Origin: Planctomycetota bacterium
Lineage (GTDB): Bacteria; Planctomycetota; UBA1135; UBA2386
DNA: 64,000 bases
Direction: 5' to 3'
NCBI GenBank assembly: GCA_016716265.1
Contig: JADJWQ010000006.1
Location: forward strand, 1,488,001 to 1,552,000
The translations under genes were made by a program, and so were the position numbers. Below the pieces are notes generated by a model that was given only the letters and a program-made list of their open reading frames with translations, had not been told where the DNA came from and did not search any database. Positions 8,559-16,797 of the stretch are shown piece by piece. Numbering within the stretch: the first letter of the stretch is position 1; each line of letters begins with the position of its first letter.

Positions 8559-8581
8559 GCGGCGGCGCCCCGCACGGCGGG

Positions 8582-9565
8582 TCAGCCGCCCCGCGCGCCG
8601 GGCTCACCGACGCGCTCGGCGAGGCGGCGAGCGGCCGAGCGGAGGATCGCGCGGCGGCCGGCGTCGTCGACGCGCGGCCAGCGGGCGATCTCGTCGCGGC
8701 TGCGCAGACAGCCGAGGCAGACCTCCTGCGGATCGAGCACGCAGACGCCGATGCACGGCGAGCGCGGCGGCGGCTCGACCGGCAATTCGACCGGCAGCTC
8801 GATCGGCAGCTCGCAGCTCACGGAGGGGCGGTCCTGCTGCGCGATCTCGACACGCACGTCGGCGCGGTCGCCCAACGCGCTGCGCGCGGCCGCGAGCGCG
8901 AGCTCCGCGGTGTTGTTCCTGGCGCTGAGGTGCGCGAGCCACACCATGCGCAGGCGCGGACCGGCTATCGCAGCGAGCAGCGCGGCGGCATCGGCGTTCG
9001 ACAGGTGCCCCTCGTTGCCGGCGATCCGCCGCTTGAGCTGCAGCGGATCGTCACCGGCCCACAGCTGCGCGAGGTCGTGGTTGAACTCGAGCAGCAGCGC
9101 GTCACAGCCGGCGAGCCCGGTCGCCAGGGCGGCGTCGAAGGAGCCGAGGTCGGTGACGTGTCCGTAGCGCGCACCGCCGTGCTCGAGCACCAGCGCGACG
9201 GTCTCGGGTGCGTCGTGCGACAGCGGCAGCGTCCGCACGGCGAGTCCGGCGACGACCACCACGGCACCGACCGGCAGCTCCCGGAGCCGCCGGTGGAGCT
9301 CGGTCCCGAGCGAGCGAGCCGTCCGGCGCGACGCCCACACCGGCGTGCGGTGGCGCAGCGCGAAATCGCGCGCGCCGTGGCGGTGGTCGCGGTGCCGGTG
9401 GGTCAACAGGATCGCGTCGATGCCGCGCGGCGCCACACCGACCGCCGCGAGGCGCTCCTCGAGGTCGTCGGCGCCGAGGCCGGCGTCGATCAGGACGCGG
9501 GCGGCGGCGGTCTCGACCAGGGTCGCATTGCCCTGGCTACCGGAAGCGAGCGGAGTGACGCGCAC
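8582..9565 (-). CDS. YycJ-like metallo-beta-lactamase fold protein fused to DUF1289
   Basis: 327 aa from GTG 9565. Residues ~1-240 form an MBL-fold hydrolase: LASGSQGNATLVE at the start is typical of the YycJ/VicX subgroup (putative nucleases), and THRHRDHRHG supplies the metal-binding HxHxDH. After a linker with three ELPV-type repeats comes a DUF1289 domain: SPCIGVCVLD, then CLGCLRSRDEI, with the family Cys pattern (CxxxC ... CxxC) likely to bind a metal or Fe-S centre. DUF1289 normally occurs as a small stand-alone protein, so the fusion is unusual. Divergent from the DUF6807 gene; the 79-bp gap holds both promoters. Confidence 0.85.
   Translation of the reverse strand: MRVTPLASGSQGNATLVETAAARVLIDAGLGADDLEERLAAVGVAPRGIDAILLTHRHRDHRHGARDFALRHRTPVWASRRTARSLGTELHRRLRELPVGAVVVVAGLAVRTLPLSHDAPETVALVLEHGGARYGHVTDLGSFDAALATGLAGCDALLLEFNHDLAQLWAGDDPLQLKRRIAGNEGHLSNADAAALLAAIAGPRLRMVWLAHLSARNNTAELALAAARSALGDRADVRVEIAQQDRPSVSCELPIELPVELPVEPPPRSPCIGVCVLDPQEVCLGCLRSRDEIARWPRVDDAGRRAILRSAARRLAERVGEPGARGG
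8775..8810 (-). repeat. 12-bp tandem repeat encoding the MBL/DUF1289 linker
   Basis: Three near-identical 12-bp units (TCGACCGGCAGC-type on the plus strand) encode a repeated E-L-P-V/I linker joining the two domains of the minus-strand protein. Variation in copy number would change linker length in steps of four residues. Confidence 0.8.
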
Positions 9566-9632
9566 GGGTGGCCGCGGCTGTAGTGCCCCACACCGACCGG
9601 AGCAAGTGCGGGCCCCGGGTCGGCGCGCGGGA

Positions 9633-9638
9633 TACGCT
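9633..9638 (+). promoter_or_regulatory. Putative -10 (TACGCT), leaderless start at 9645
   Basis: TACGCT ends 6 nt before ATG 9645 and no Shine-Dalgarno sequence is present. Spacing is identical to that at 6807-6812. Confidence 0.55.
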
Positions 9639-9644
9639 GCCGCG

Positions 9645-10868
9645 ATGCTCCGCGCTTCCCACCTCGCGGCGGTGCTGGCCGCCGGCGCTCTCCTTCTGCT
9701 CGGCACCGGACCGCGCGCCCAGACGCAGACCGGCGCGACCCGGACCGGAGCAGCGCCGACCTGCGAGGTCGAGCTGCGCGTGGCGGAGGACCGGCCCGCG
9801 GGTCCACTGGCCGCGCTGGTGCCGGCGCGCGCCGAGCTCGCGGGCGTGCGCGCCGCCGCCGTCGCCGGCAGCGGCAGGCTGGTCCAGCTCGACGCAGAGC
9901 CCGACGCGCGCGAGCTCTCGCTGCGGACCGTGTGGGGCGAGCCGCTGACCGCCGGCGGGCTCGCGCTCCGGCTCGCGCCGCTCGCCGAGCCGCCGGCGCC
10001 GTTCGCGCTCGTCGCCGAGGCGGGCGCCGAGACGGTCTCGCTGCGCGGGCGACCGGTGCTGCGGTTCGAGCACGGCTACGACCCCGCGCGCGCGGAGGAC
10101 ACCTTCAAGGTGTTCCACCACGTCTTCGCGCTGCACGACGACGGCGTGCTCACGAAGGGCGCGGGCGGCTACTTCTCGCACCACCGCGGGCTGTTCGCAG
10201 GCTGGAACGTCACCCGCGTCGCCGGCGCGGAGCGCGCCTGGGACTTCTGGCACGGCACCGGCGGCGCGCGTCAGGTGCTGCGCGGCGCGAGCCACCGGGC
10301 GCTCGGCCCGGTGTGCGCGGACGAGGAGCACGCGATCGACTGGATCGCGGGCGATGGCGAGACGCTCGTCCGCGAGGTGCGCCACCTGACGCTGTGGGAC
10401 GGCGGCGACGAGTGCCGCATCATCGACCTCGACATCCGCCTGCAGCCCGGCGGCGACCGTCCGGTCTCGCTGCGCGGCGATCCCCAGCACGGCGGCGTCC
10501 AGTTCCGCGCCGTCGACGCGGTGCACGACGCCGAGGCCGAGACGCGCTATCGACGCCCGGCGACCGCGCAGGGCACCGGCAACGACGTGTGGACCGACCT
10601 CGGGTGGGCGATCGGCAGCTTCCGGATCCGCGGCGCGCGCTACGAGGTCCTGCACATGACGCACCCGGCCAATCCGGGTCGCTGGGTCTACTCGACGCGC
10701 GCCTACGGCCGCTTCGGCTCGTTCGCCGTGCTCGAGCTGCAACCGGGCGTCGAGACGCGGCTGCGCTTCCGCGTGATCGTCGCGCTCGCGCCGGACGACG
10801 AGACTGCCCTGCTCGACGGCGACGCCGCCTGGCGCGCGTTCGCCTGCGGCGAGTGCCGCGCACCGTAG
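9645..10868 (+). CDS. Secreted DUF6807 (PmoA-family) protein
   Basis: 407 aa with a signal peptide (LAAVLAAGALLLLGTGPRAQ). The body contains the hallmark block GYFSHHRGLFAGWN and a following HGTGG region, typical of the DUF6807 / 'PmoA family' proteins common in planctomycetes, often found near sugar-degrading enzymes and predicted to have a carbohydrate-active or beta-sandwich fold. The name PmoA is a database legacy; there is no link to methane monooxygenase. The reaction is unknown. The gene stands alone, convergent with pepE 6 nt beyond its stop. The start is ATG 9645, supported by the TACGCT hexamer 6 nt upstream. Confidence 0.85.
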   Translation: MLRASHLAAVLAAGALLLLGTGPRAQTQTGATRTGAAPTCEVELRVAEDRPAGPLAALVPARAELAGVRAAAVAGSGRLVQLDAEPDARELSLRTVWGEPLTAGGLALRLAPLAEPPAPFALVAEAGAETVSLRGRPVLRFEHGYDPARAEDTFKVFHHVFALHDDGVLTKGAGGYFSHHRGLFAGWNVTRVAGAERAWDFWHGTGGARQVLRGASHRALGPVCADEEHAIDWIAGDGETLVREVRHLTLWDGGDECRIIDLDIRLQPGGDRPVSLRGDPQHGGVQFRAVDAVHDAEAETRYRRPATAQGTGNDVWTDLGWAIGSFRIRGARYEVLHMTHPANPGRWVYSTRAYGRFGSFAVLELQPGVETRLRFRVIVALAPDDETALLDGDAAWRAFACGECRAP

Positions 10869-10874
10869 CGCGGG

Positions 10875-11594
10875 TCAGCTCGCCGGTGGCGGCGGCACGA
10901 CTGCCGTCAGGTCGCCGCCGCTCGGCACCTCGATCGGCGCCTCGCCGCGGCGGAAGACGCGCGCCGACGGCGGCCCGAGCAGCGTCTGGCGGGAGCCGTC
11001 GACGAGGACCATGCCGCCCTCGCGCAGGCCGACGACCGGCGTGTCGTTCTCCTCGTGGAACTCCTTGATCCGCGTCTCGCGGGTCTCGCCCATGTGCTTC
11101 AGGTCCGGCTGCGGGTCGAGGTAGTGCGGGTTGATCTGGAACGACACCAGCCGCAAGGCGTCGAACGAGCCCGGCTCGACGATCGGCATGTCGTTCGTCG
11201 TGCGCACGGTCGGACAGGCCAGGTTCGAGCCCGCGCTCGTACCCAGGTACGGCGCGCCGGCGACGACGCGTGCGCGCAGCGGCTCGAGCAGCCGACCGGT
11301 GCGCAGCCGGTGCAGCAGCCGGAAGGTGTTGCCGCCACCGACGAAGAAGCCCTGCGCCGCGCGCACGGCGGCGGCACGGTCGGTGGCCTCGTGCAGCGAG
11401 TCCAGCCCGAGGCCGAGCTTCGCGAACGCCGCACGCGCAGTGGCGGCGTAGCCGTCGAGATCGGCGAGCGCGAACGGCACGAACAGCACGCGCTCGACAC
11501 CGCCGGCCGCGAAGAACGCGCGGACCTGCTCCGCACAGTGCTCGAGGTAGCCGCCGCCGTGCTGCGTGGAGTTGCTGATCAGGAGGAGGCGCAT
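10875..11594 (-). CDS. pepE: Alpha-aspartyl dipeptidase PepE
   Basis: 239 aa, the normal length for peptidase E (family S51), a cytosolic serine peptidase that cleaves dipeptides with N-terminal Asp. Visible motifs: QGFFVGGGNTFRLL, the nucleophile segment GTSAGSNLACPT, TTNDMPI with the acid residue, and FQINPHYLD with the catalytic His. It starts at ATG 11594 with LLLISNST, as in the family. No Shine-Dalgarno sequence is obvious. It lies 38 nt downstream of a Dus gene on the same strand and could share its transcript. Confidence 0.94.
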   Translation of the reverse strand: MRLLLISNSTQHGGGYLEHCAEQVRAFFAAGGVERVLFVPFALADLDGYAATARAAFAKLGLGLDSLHEATDRAAAVRAAQGFFVGGGNTFRLLHRLRTGRLLEPLRARVVAGAPYLGTSAGSNLACPTVRTTNDMPIVEPGSFDALRLVSFQINPHYLDPQPDLKHMGETRETRIKEFHEENDTPVVGLREGGMVLVDGSRQTLLGPPSARVFRRGEAPIEVPSGGDLTAVVPPPPAS

Positions 11595-11632
11595 GCCGGG
11601 ATCTCAGGCGAACCGGCGAGCGCGCGCAAGCG

Positions 11633-12745
11633 TCAGTCGATCCCACAGCCGCGCAGCTGCTGCGCGCTGTGCGCCAGCGCCTGTGGGTCGGGCGCACTCT
11701 CGGCAGCTCGCGACGCCGGATAGTGACGCTCGAGCGCATCGCGCAACGCGGCCTCGTCGCGGGCCGCGGCGAGGGTGTCGCGGACGATCCGCCCGTCCGG
11801 GTGCAGCGCGGCATACTTGATCGCGTGCGTGCGCGCCCGACCCGGGCCCTTCTTCGGGCCGAGCCAGGCGATCGACTCGGCGTAATGGCGCTCGATCATC
11901 GCGCGCTGCTCGGCGAGCGTCGGTGCGCGCGGCGCGCGACCGTCGAGCAGGTCGCGGACCTGGCCGAAGATCCACGGATTGCCGATGCAGCCGCGCGCGA
12001 TGGTCACGCCGTCGACGCCGGTCTCGTCGAGCATGCGGACGACGTCGAGCGGGCCGAACAGGTCGCCGCTGCCGAGCAGCGCCGCGCCCGACACCGCGGC
12101 GCGCACACGGCGCAGGAACGACCAGTCGCTCGGTCCCTCGTAGCGCTGTGCGACGGTGCGCGGGTGGACCGTCACCGCGGCGATGCCGAGCGCGAGCGCG
12201 CCGTCGAGGATGCGGAAGAAGCGGCGCTCGCTGGCAGCCGAGTCGTCGAGACCACGGCGCATCTTGATGCTCACCGGGACGTCGCCGCCGACCGCCTGCA
12301 GCACCTCGGCCACCATCCGCAGCGCGGTGTCCGGCTCACCGAGCAGGAAGCCGCCGCGGCTCCGGCCGAGCACCTTCGGCACCGGACAGCCGAAGTTCAG
12401 GTCGACGACGTCGAAGCCCGCATCGACCAGGGCGCGCGCCGCGCGGGCGAAGGTCGCCGGGTCCGCGCCCATCAGCTGGCCGCCGACCGGGTGGTCGTCC
12501 GCGGGCACCGCGAGGAGCTCGCGCTGCAGCCGGCCCGGCTCGAGCACCAGCCGATCGAGCACGACCTCGTGCAGCGCGTAGGGTGCGCCACAGGACCGCG
12601 CCATGCGCCGCATCGGCAGGTCGCTGTAGCCGCTGAGCGCCGCCTGCACGGCGGGCAGGTCGAACGACCACCGCCCGATGCGCAGCGGCGCGCGGCGGGC
12701 GGCCGGCGGTGGGAGCGCGGCGGTCTCGGCGGGCGGGGTCGGCAT
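11633..12745 (-). CDS. tRNA-dihydrouridine synthase
   Basis: 370 aa FMN-dependent enzyme that reduces uridines in the tRNA D-loop. Seen in order: SGYSDLPMRRMAR near the N-terminus, VDLNFGCPVPKVLGRSRGG with the catalytic Cys of the NxGCP motif, IKMRRGLDD, a VHPRTVAQRYEG segment with the conserved His, and GSGDLFGPLDVVRML followed by ARGCIGNPWIF. The subfamily (DusA, B or C) cannot be fixed by eye; the tail is longer than usual. Start ATG 12745; a TACCAT hexamer ends 11 nt upstream. Confidence 0.92.
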   Translation of the reverse strand: MPTPPAETAALPPPAARRAPLRIGRWSFDLPAVQAALSGYSDLPMRRMARSCGAPYALHEVVLDRLVLEPGRLQRELLAVPADDHPVGGQLMGADPATFARAARALVDAGFDVVDLNFGCPVPKVLGRSRGGFLLGEPDTALRMVAEVLQAVGGDVPVSIKMRRGLDDSAASERRFFRILDGALALGIAAVTVHPRTVAQRYEGPSDWSFLRRVRAAVSGAALLGSGDLFGPLDVVRMLDETGVDGVTIARGCIGNPWIFGQVRDLLDGRAPRAPTLAEQRAMIERHYAESIAWLGPKKGPGRARTHAIKYAALHPDGRIVRDTLAAARDEAALRDALERHYPASRAAESAPDPQALAHSAQQLRGCGID

Positions 12746-12756
12746 CGCGGTCGCGC

Positions 12757-12762
12757 ATGGTA
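12757..12762 (-). promoter_or_regulatory. Putative -10 (TACCAT) for Dus gene
   Basis: TACCAT on the minus strand, ending 11 nt before ATG 12745. Transcription would start within a few bases of the start codon. Confidence 0.4.
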
Positions 12763-12773
12763 GCGCGGACCGC

Positions 12774-14030
12774 TCAGCGCCGCCGCCGACGCGTCGTCTC
12801 GGGGCGCGCCGATCCGACGCTGCCGCTGTCCTGCGCGACGACCCACGCGCGCCACTCGGCGTCGAGCTGCTCCCAGCTCGTGTAGCCGTAGGCATCGCGC
12901 AACGCCGTCTGCTGCTGGGCGAGCACCGCCGACCACGACGGCGTCGAGTGGCCGAGCGTCAGCGGGTCCTTGAACTCGTAGACGAACCGGGCGAACGCAC
13001 GATCGCCGCGCGTCAGCAGGAACTCCACGCGTGACCACGCGACGACGTAGTCCTCGAACGAGAACGGGCCGTAGTCCTTCCAGCTCGCCATCTCGGCCAT
13101 CGGCGTGACCGCGACCGACGCGACGAGCTTCGGCACGATGCGCTCCCATTGCCATTGATTGCGCATGTCGGGCTCGCCCCGCGGCGGCCGGTCGTAGTTC
13201 GGATAGCGCGGATCGATCCGCCGCAGGTAGCTCTGCGCGAGACCGGTCTTGAACCACACCGGCGTCTCGTGGAGGAAGTGGCGGAAGCCGTCGATCAGGT
13301 TGTGGACGACGTTGTAGACGACGTGCGCATGCAATGCGGTGTCGTCGCCGAGCTGGCCGCCGAGATCGACCGACGTACCGAAGAACAGTCCGCTGCGAAC
13401 CCCGAGGTCCGCGCGTTGCGGCCATTCCCATCGACTGCCGAGGAATCGCTGCGTGTAGGCCTGGAAATGCTCTGCGCGCCCGCCCAGCAGCACCACGTAC
13501 TTGTCGGGCTTGCCGAGGTAGGGGCCGACCCCGAGGAACGCCGTACCGCGCCGCACTTCGCTCTGGCGCTGCGGGAAGTCGTCGTCCTGCAGGCCGAGCC
13601 GGTCGCGGAAGTCTGCGTAGACCGCCTCGCAGCGCCGCGCGAACAGGTGCAACCGCAACCAACGGTCGAGTGTGAGATCGCTCGGGTCGACGTTCGGAAG
13701 CGCACCCTGCAACGCCTCGAGCTCGGCGCGCAGCTTCTTCTGCTGGTCACGATCGGGGGTTCGCCCGTACGCCGGCAGCGACGAGCCGATGCGGAAATGC
13801 TCGGTCTCCAGCCACAGGAAGGTCCCGGGCGGAACCAGCGCGTCGACGTCGTCGGTGTCGTGGTACTGACCGAGCGGGAACGGCGCGTAGCGGATCACTC
13901 CCGCGGCCGCCATCCGCTGCGCCTCGCCGCCGGTGTAGGGATCGACCGGTCGCTCCGGGGGGCGGTCGGGTCCCTGCGCGCACAGGACGGCCGCGAGCAG
14001 CGGGATCGCGAGCAGATTCTCGGGGCGCAT
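12774..14030 (-). CDS. Secreted protein of unknown function, possibly peptidase-like
   Basis: 418 aa with a signal peptide (NLLAIPLLAAVLCAQG). I do not recognise a named domain with certainty. It has many aromatic and charged residues, a TEHFRIGSS block near residue 75 typical of proteins that open with 'the region holding X', and a VVYNVVHNLIDGF...HETPVWFKTGLAQSYLRR stretch. That stretch recalls gluzincin-like secreted proteins, where a helix before a 'WF-GLA' segment carries metal ligands, but a HExxH is not present. It ends in an Arg-rich tail. The start is ATG 14030 with a good AGGAG 7 nt upstream. It is divergent from the gene at 14290. Confidence 0.75.
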   Translation of the reverse strand: MRPENLLAIPLLAAVLCAQGPDRPPERPVDPYTGGEAQRMAAAGVIRYAPFPLGQYHDTDDVDALVPPGTFLWLETEHFRIGSSLPAYGRTPDRDQQKKLRAELEALQGALPNVDPSDLTLDRWLRLHLFARRCEAVYADFRDRLGLQDDDFPQRQSEVRRGTAFLGVGPYLGKPDKYVVLLGGRAEHFQAYTQRFLGSRWEWPQRADLGVRSGLFFGTSVDLGGQLGDDTALHAHVVYNVVHNLIDGFRHFLHETPVWFKTGLAQSYLRRIDPRYPNYDRPPRGEPDMRNQWQWERIVPKLVASVAVTPMAEMASWKDYGPFSFEDYVVAWSRVEFLLTRGDRAFARFVYEFKDPLTLGHSTPSWSAVLAQQQTALRDAYGYTSWEQLDAEWRAWVVAQDSGSVGSARPETTRRRRR

Positions 14031-14220
14031 GGCGTGCTCCTGGGTTCGAGGGCGATCGGGAAGGGGCAACGCACGTACCGCAGCCGGCGGGAGGACGACC
14101 GGGGCCCTGTTTGGGAGATCCCCGTTCCGCACGCGTAACGACGACCCCCCGCGCTGCGCTCGACGGCGGCGCGCGGGCCGAGACGCCCGCGCGCCGCACG
14201 CACATCGCGAGCCCTGACGC

Positions 14221-14226
14221 TACGCT
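14221..14226 (+). promoter_or_regulatory. Putative -10 (TACGCT) upstream of gene at 14290
   Basis: TACGCT 63 nt before ATG 14290, giving a normal ~57-nt leader. This gene also has a Shine-Dalgarno-like AAAGGA, unlike the leaderless group. Confidence 0.4.
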
Positions 14227-14289
14227 CGGGAGCTCGCACTCCCTGCGTCGCGCCGGTCGCGCAGCGCAGCCGATCGAAAGGAACCGCCC

Positions 14290-14928
14290 ATGACGCTTCT
14301 CCCGCTCTCCGCCACTGCTGTCCTCGCCACCGCCGGCCTCGCCTTCCTGATCCAGGACCCGGGCGGGCTGAAGAACCGGCCCGGCGGCCCCGCGGCTGCG
14401 ACCACCGCGCAGCAGGGCGACAACCTGCTGCGGGTGACCGACTCGACCAACGCGCTCGAGCTGCAGATCGGCAAGTACTTCAAGGACGAGAAGGGCTGGA
14501 AGGTCGACTATCGCACGCTGGGTGACGACGCCGGCGACCTGCTGCTCGACGTCTCGTTCGGCGTCGAGAAGCACGCGCCGATCTCGTTCACGATCAATGC
14601 GGTGCCGGCCGCGCGGGACGGCGACAAGGTCGTCGAGACGCGCATCTCGATCCGCAGCTGGTTCGTGATCGGCGTCGGCCCCGACCACCCGATGCGCGGC
14701 AAGGTGCTCGAGGCGATCAACGAGCACCTGCAGGGCTACTGGATCCCGCAGCGCGTCTATCTCGACAGCGACGGCGACCTGACGCTGGAGTCCAACGTCA
14801 ACATCCCGGGCGCCGACTACCCGGTGCACCCGGAGCAGATCGCGGATCTCGTGATCCGCACCGTCTACGCGTGGGAGACGCTCGCCGACAAGCTCGAGGA
14901 GCGCGGCTGCCCGCTGCCGAAGAAGTGA
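14290..14928 (+). CDS. Exported protein of unknown function
   Basis: 212 aa with an N-terminal hydrophobic signal segment (residues ~5-21). The mature part begins with a Gly/Pro/Ala-rich stretch, then an alpha/beta domain: TDSTNALELQIGKYFKDEKGWKVDY, a strand-rich middle, and a C-terminal helix (VYAWETLADKLEERG). The pattern (helix, four to five strands, helix, about 140 residues) recalls YbjN or type-III-chaperone-like folds, but I offer this only as a guess. An AAAGGA sits about 7 nt before the ATG. It is divergent from the secreted protein at 12774-14030 and convergent with the ferredoxin-like gene. Confidence 0.75.
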   Translation: MTLLPLSATAVLATAGLAFLIQDPGGLKNRPGGPAAATTAQQGDNLLRVTDSTNALELQIGKYFKDEKGWKVDYRTLGDDAGDLLLDVSFGVEKHAPISFTINAVPAARDGDKVVETRISIRSWFVIGVGPDHPMRGKVLEAINEHLQGYWIPQRVYLDSDGDLTLESNVNIPGADYPVHPEQIADLVIRTVYAWETLADKLEERGCPLPKK

Positions 14929-14947
14929 GCGGTGCGCCGGTCGCGCC

Positions 14948-15247
14948 TCAGAACGTGTCGAGCTCGATCTCGACGCGATCGCGCTCGACGCGCGCCGAGC
15001 ACGCGAGCCGGTAGACACCGACCTCGAGGCCCATCCGCTCCAGGGTGCCGCGCTCGTGCTCGGCGGGCGCCGACAGGTTGTCGCCGCCGGCGGTGATCCG
15101 CGCCGGATCGGTGCCGCACATGCCCTTGGTGCAGCCGGTCACGATCTCGAGGCCGGCGGCCTCCGCGGTCTCGACCAGCGTCGCGCCGGGGCGCACCCAG
15201 ACGCGCCGGTCGGCCGGCAGGAACCGGACCTCTACCCAGTCCGCCAT
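14948..15247 (-). CDS. [2Fe-2S] ferredoxin-like protein with Cys-to-Asp change
   Basis: 99 aa from ATG 15247 (GTG 15262 is an alternative). The fold matches plant-type [2Fe-2S] ferredoxins: VRFLPADRRVWVRPGATLVETAEAAGL, then the cluster loop GCTKGMCGTDP and a fourth Cys at residue 83 (LACSARV). The usual loop is C-x4-C-x2-C; here Cys39 and Cys44 are present but position 47 is Asp. Either Asp serves as an unusual ligand, which would change the redox potential, or the cluster is different or absent. Family electron-transfer function is therefore likely but not certain. It is downstream of, and possibly co-transcribed with, the beta-propeller gene (30-nt gap). Confidence 0.82.
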   Translation of the reverse strand: MADWVEVRFLPADRRVWVRPGATLVETAEAAGLEIVTGCTKGMCGTDPARITAGGDNLSAPAEHERGTLERMGLEVGVYRLACSARVERDRVEIELDTF

Positions 15248-15277
15248 CGCGTCGAGCGCCACCGGGCGGCGATCCCC

Positions 15278-16603
15278 TCAGAAGATCGACATTCCGCCGA
15301 AGCGCGTGAACTCGGCGGCGTTGGTCGCCGGGTCGACCCGGAAGCCCTGGAAGTCGACGCGGATGCCCTGCAGGAACGGCAGGTTCGGCAGCGGCAGCTG
15401 GAACACCCAGGCGCCGTTCATGCCCGGGCCGAAGCCGAGCAGCGGCGCGGCGCCGCCGAGGTTGAAGTCGAAGTTGATGCCCGGCAGCGTGAACGGCGTC
15501 GCATTGCGCTGGCCGATGAACAGCGCACCCCATTCGCCGGCCGCCGTCGGCACCTCGAGGGTCGTGACCCGGTTGATCTCGACGCGCGGCGACACGCGCA
15601 CCTCGCCGTCGAGATCGAGGCGCCAGAGCTTCGAGAACTCGGTCTGGTTGCTGCGCTGCGCGCTGAATGCGATGCGCCCGGTCGCGCCGCCGATCGTCGG
15701 CGGGCTCGTGTAGGTGTACGGCTGCTGCGTGTACAGGTGCACCACGCCCCCGCCGACGGTCGGCAGGAGTGCCGGGCCGTTGCCGCCGATCCCGTCGACC
15801 GCCGTGCACACGATCCAGCGCCGGTCGGCGGACACGGTCGGGCTCTTGTGCGTGCCGGCGTGCGTCAGCGGCACCATCGTCTGCGTCAGGCGATCGATGC
15901 GCACGATCTGGGTGCCGGCGGTGGTGGCCGCGGCGCACACGGCGGTGTCCCCCGCGTCGATCCAGTCGGGCCGCTCGACGAACGTGCCGAGCGGCGCGCC
16001 GAGCAGGTCGGACACGTTCCGACCGTCGACCCCGGCGCGCATCACCGACACCGGGCTGAACGGCGCGGTCGCCTGCTGCGTGAACAGCATCCAGGTGTCG
16101 GTGGGATCGATCGCGACGTCGGCGAGGCGATCCTGCGACGACACCAGATCGGTCGGGCTGCCGGTACCCGACGAGCGCAGCGAGAACAGGTGGTAGGTCT
16201 GCGTCGCGGCGACGTAGCGCGTGCCGTAGAGCGTCGCGCCAGCCGCATCGATGTCCGCCAGCTCCACCGTGTTGCCGGGGACCGTCGCGACCTGCGTCGG
16301 CGTCCCGCCGCGGCGGTTGGCCGCCAGCACGCGGTTGCCGTCGACGAGGTAGACGGTCGTCGAGGTCGGCGCCCACAGGAACGTGCCGAGCGTCGTGCCC
16401 GAGACCAGCACCGTCTCGACGAGACCGTTGGCGTCGGTCACCGCGATCTGGTTGCCGACCCGGTAGGCGATGCTCTGGCCGTCCGGGCTGATGCGCGCGT
16501 CGGAGTAGGCGAGCATCGACGGCGACGCGTCGACGATCGGACGCTGCTGCGCACCGAGCGCGGCCGCGCTGATGGCGAGGGACGACAGGATCAGGCTGCG
16601 CAT
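15278..16603 (-). CDS. Secreted TolB-like beta-propeller protein
   Basis: 441 aa with a signal peptide (LILSSLAISAAALGAQ). Repeated blades carry WD40/TolB-like motifs such as YSDARISPDGQSIAYRVGNQIAV, LGTFLWAPTSTTVYLVDG and HAGTHKSPTVSADRRWIVCT. The C-terminal ~110 residues (GEWGALFIGQRNATPF ... LPNLPFLQGIRVDFQ) look like the beta-rich tail also seen in the proteins at 30869 and 57417, so it is probably an extracellular display or sorting module. The propeller likely binds protein or sugar; no catalytic residues are evident. A TAGGCT hexamer lies ~70 nt upstream of the ATG. Confidence 0.84.
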   Translation of the reverse strand: MRSLILSSLAISAAALGAQQRPIVDASPSMLAYSDARISPDGQSIAYRVGNQIAVTDANGLVETVLVSGTTLGTFLWAPTSTTVYLVDGNRVLAANRRGGTPTQVATVPGNTVELADIDAAGATLYGTRYVAATQTYHLFSLRSSGTGSPTDLVSSQDRLADVAIDPTDTWMLFTQQATAPFSPVSVMRAGVDGRNVSDLLGAPLGTFVERPDWIDAGDTAVCAAATTAGTQIVRIDRLTQTMVPLTHAGTHKSPTVSADRRWIVCTAVDGIGGNGPALLPTVGGGVVHLYTQQPYTYTSPPTIGGATGRIAFSAQRSNQTEFSKLWRLDLDGEVRVSPRVEINRVTTLEVPTAAGEWGALFIGQRNATPFTLPGINFDFNLGGAAPLLGFGPGMNGAWVFQLPLPNLPFLQGIRVDFQGFRVDPATNAAEFTRFGGMSIF

Positions 16604-16672
16604 GGTGACGGTCCGGAGGGACGCGGCGGGACCGGGGCTGGCGGTCCGGGCGCCTCGGTGGCGGGGCGAACA

Positions 16673-16678
16673 AGCCTA
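16673..16678 (-). promoter_or_regulatory. Putative -10 (TAGGCT) for beta-propeller gene
   Basis: TAGGCT on the minus strand, 69 nt before ATG 16603, giving a leader of about 60 nt. The rest of the 194-bp gap to the thioesterase stop shows nothing else I can name. Confidence 0.35.
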
Positions 16679-16797
16679 TCGCACCGGTGGCGCTCCGTAA
16701 CGAGGCGCGGCTACCGCGCGGCGCCGCGGCGCGCGCGCGGACGCCGATCCGGCCGCGCCATCGCCGGGACGGACGCCGGCCCTGCGCGCGGCGGGGC

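Noticed and set aside
9645..10868. Link of the 'PmoA' family name to methane oxidation
   Set aside because: The sequence is a DUF6807 secreted protein; the family name is a misleading label and no copper-monooxygenase features or membrane helices are present.
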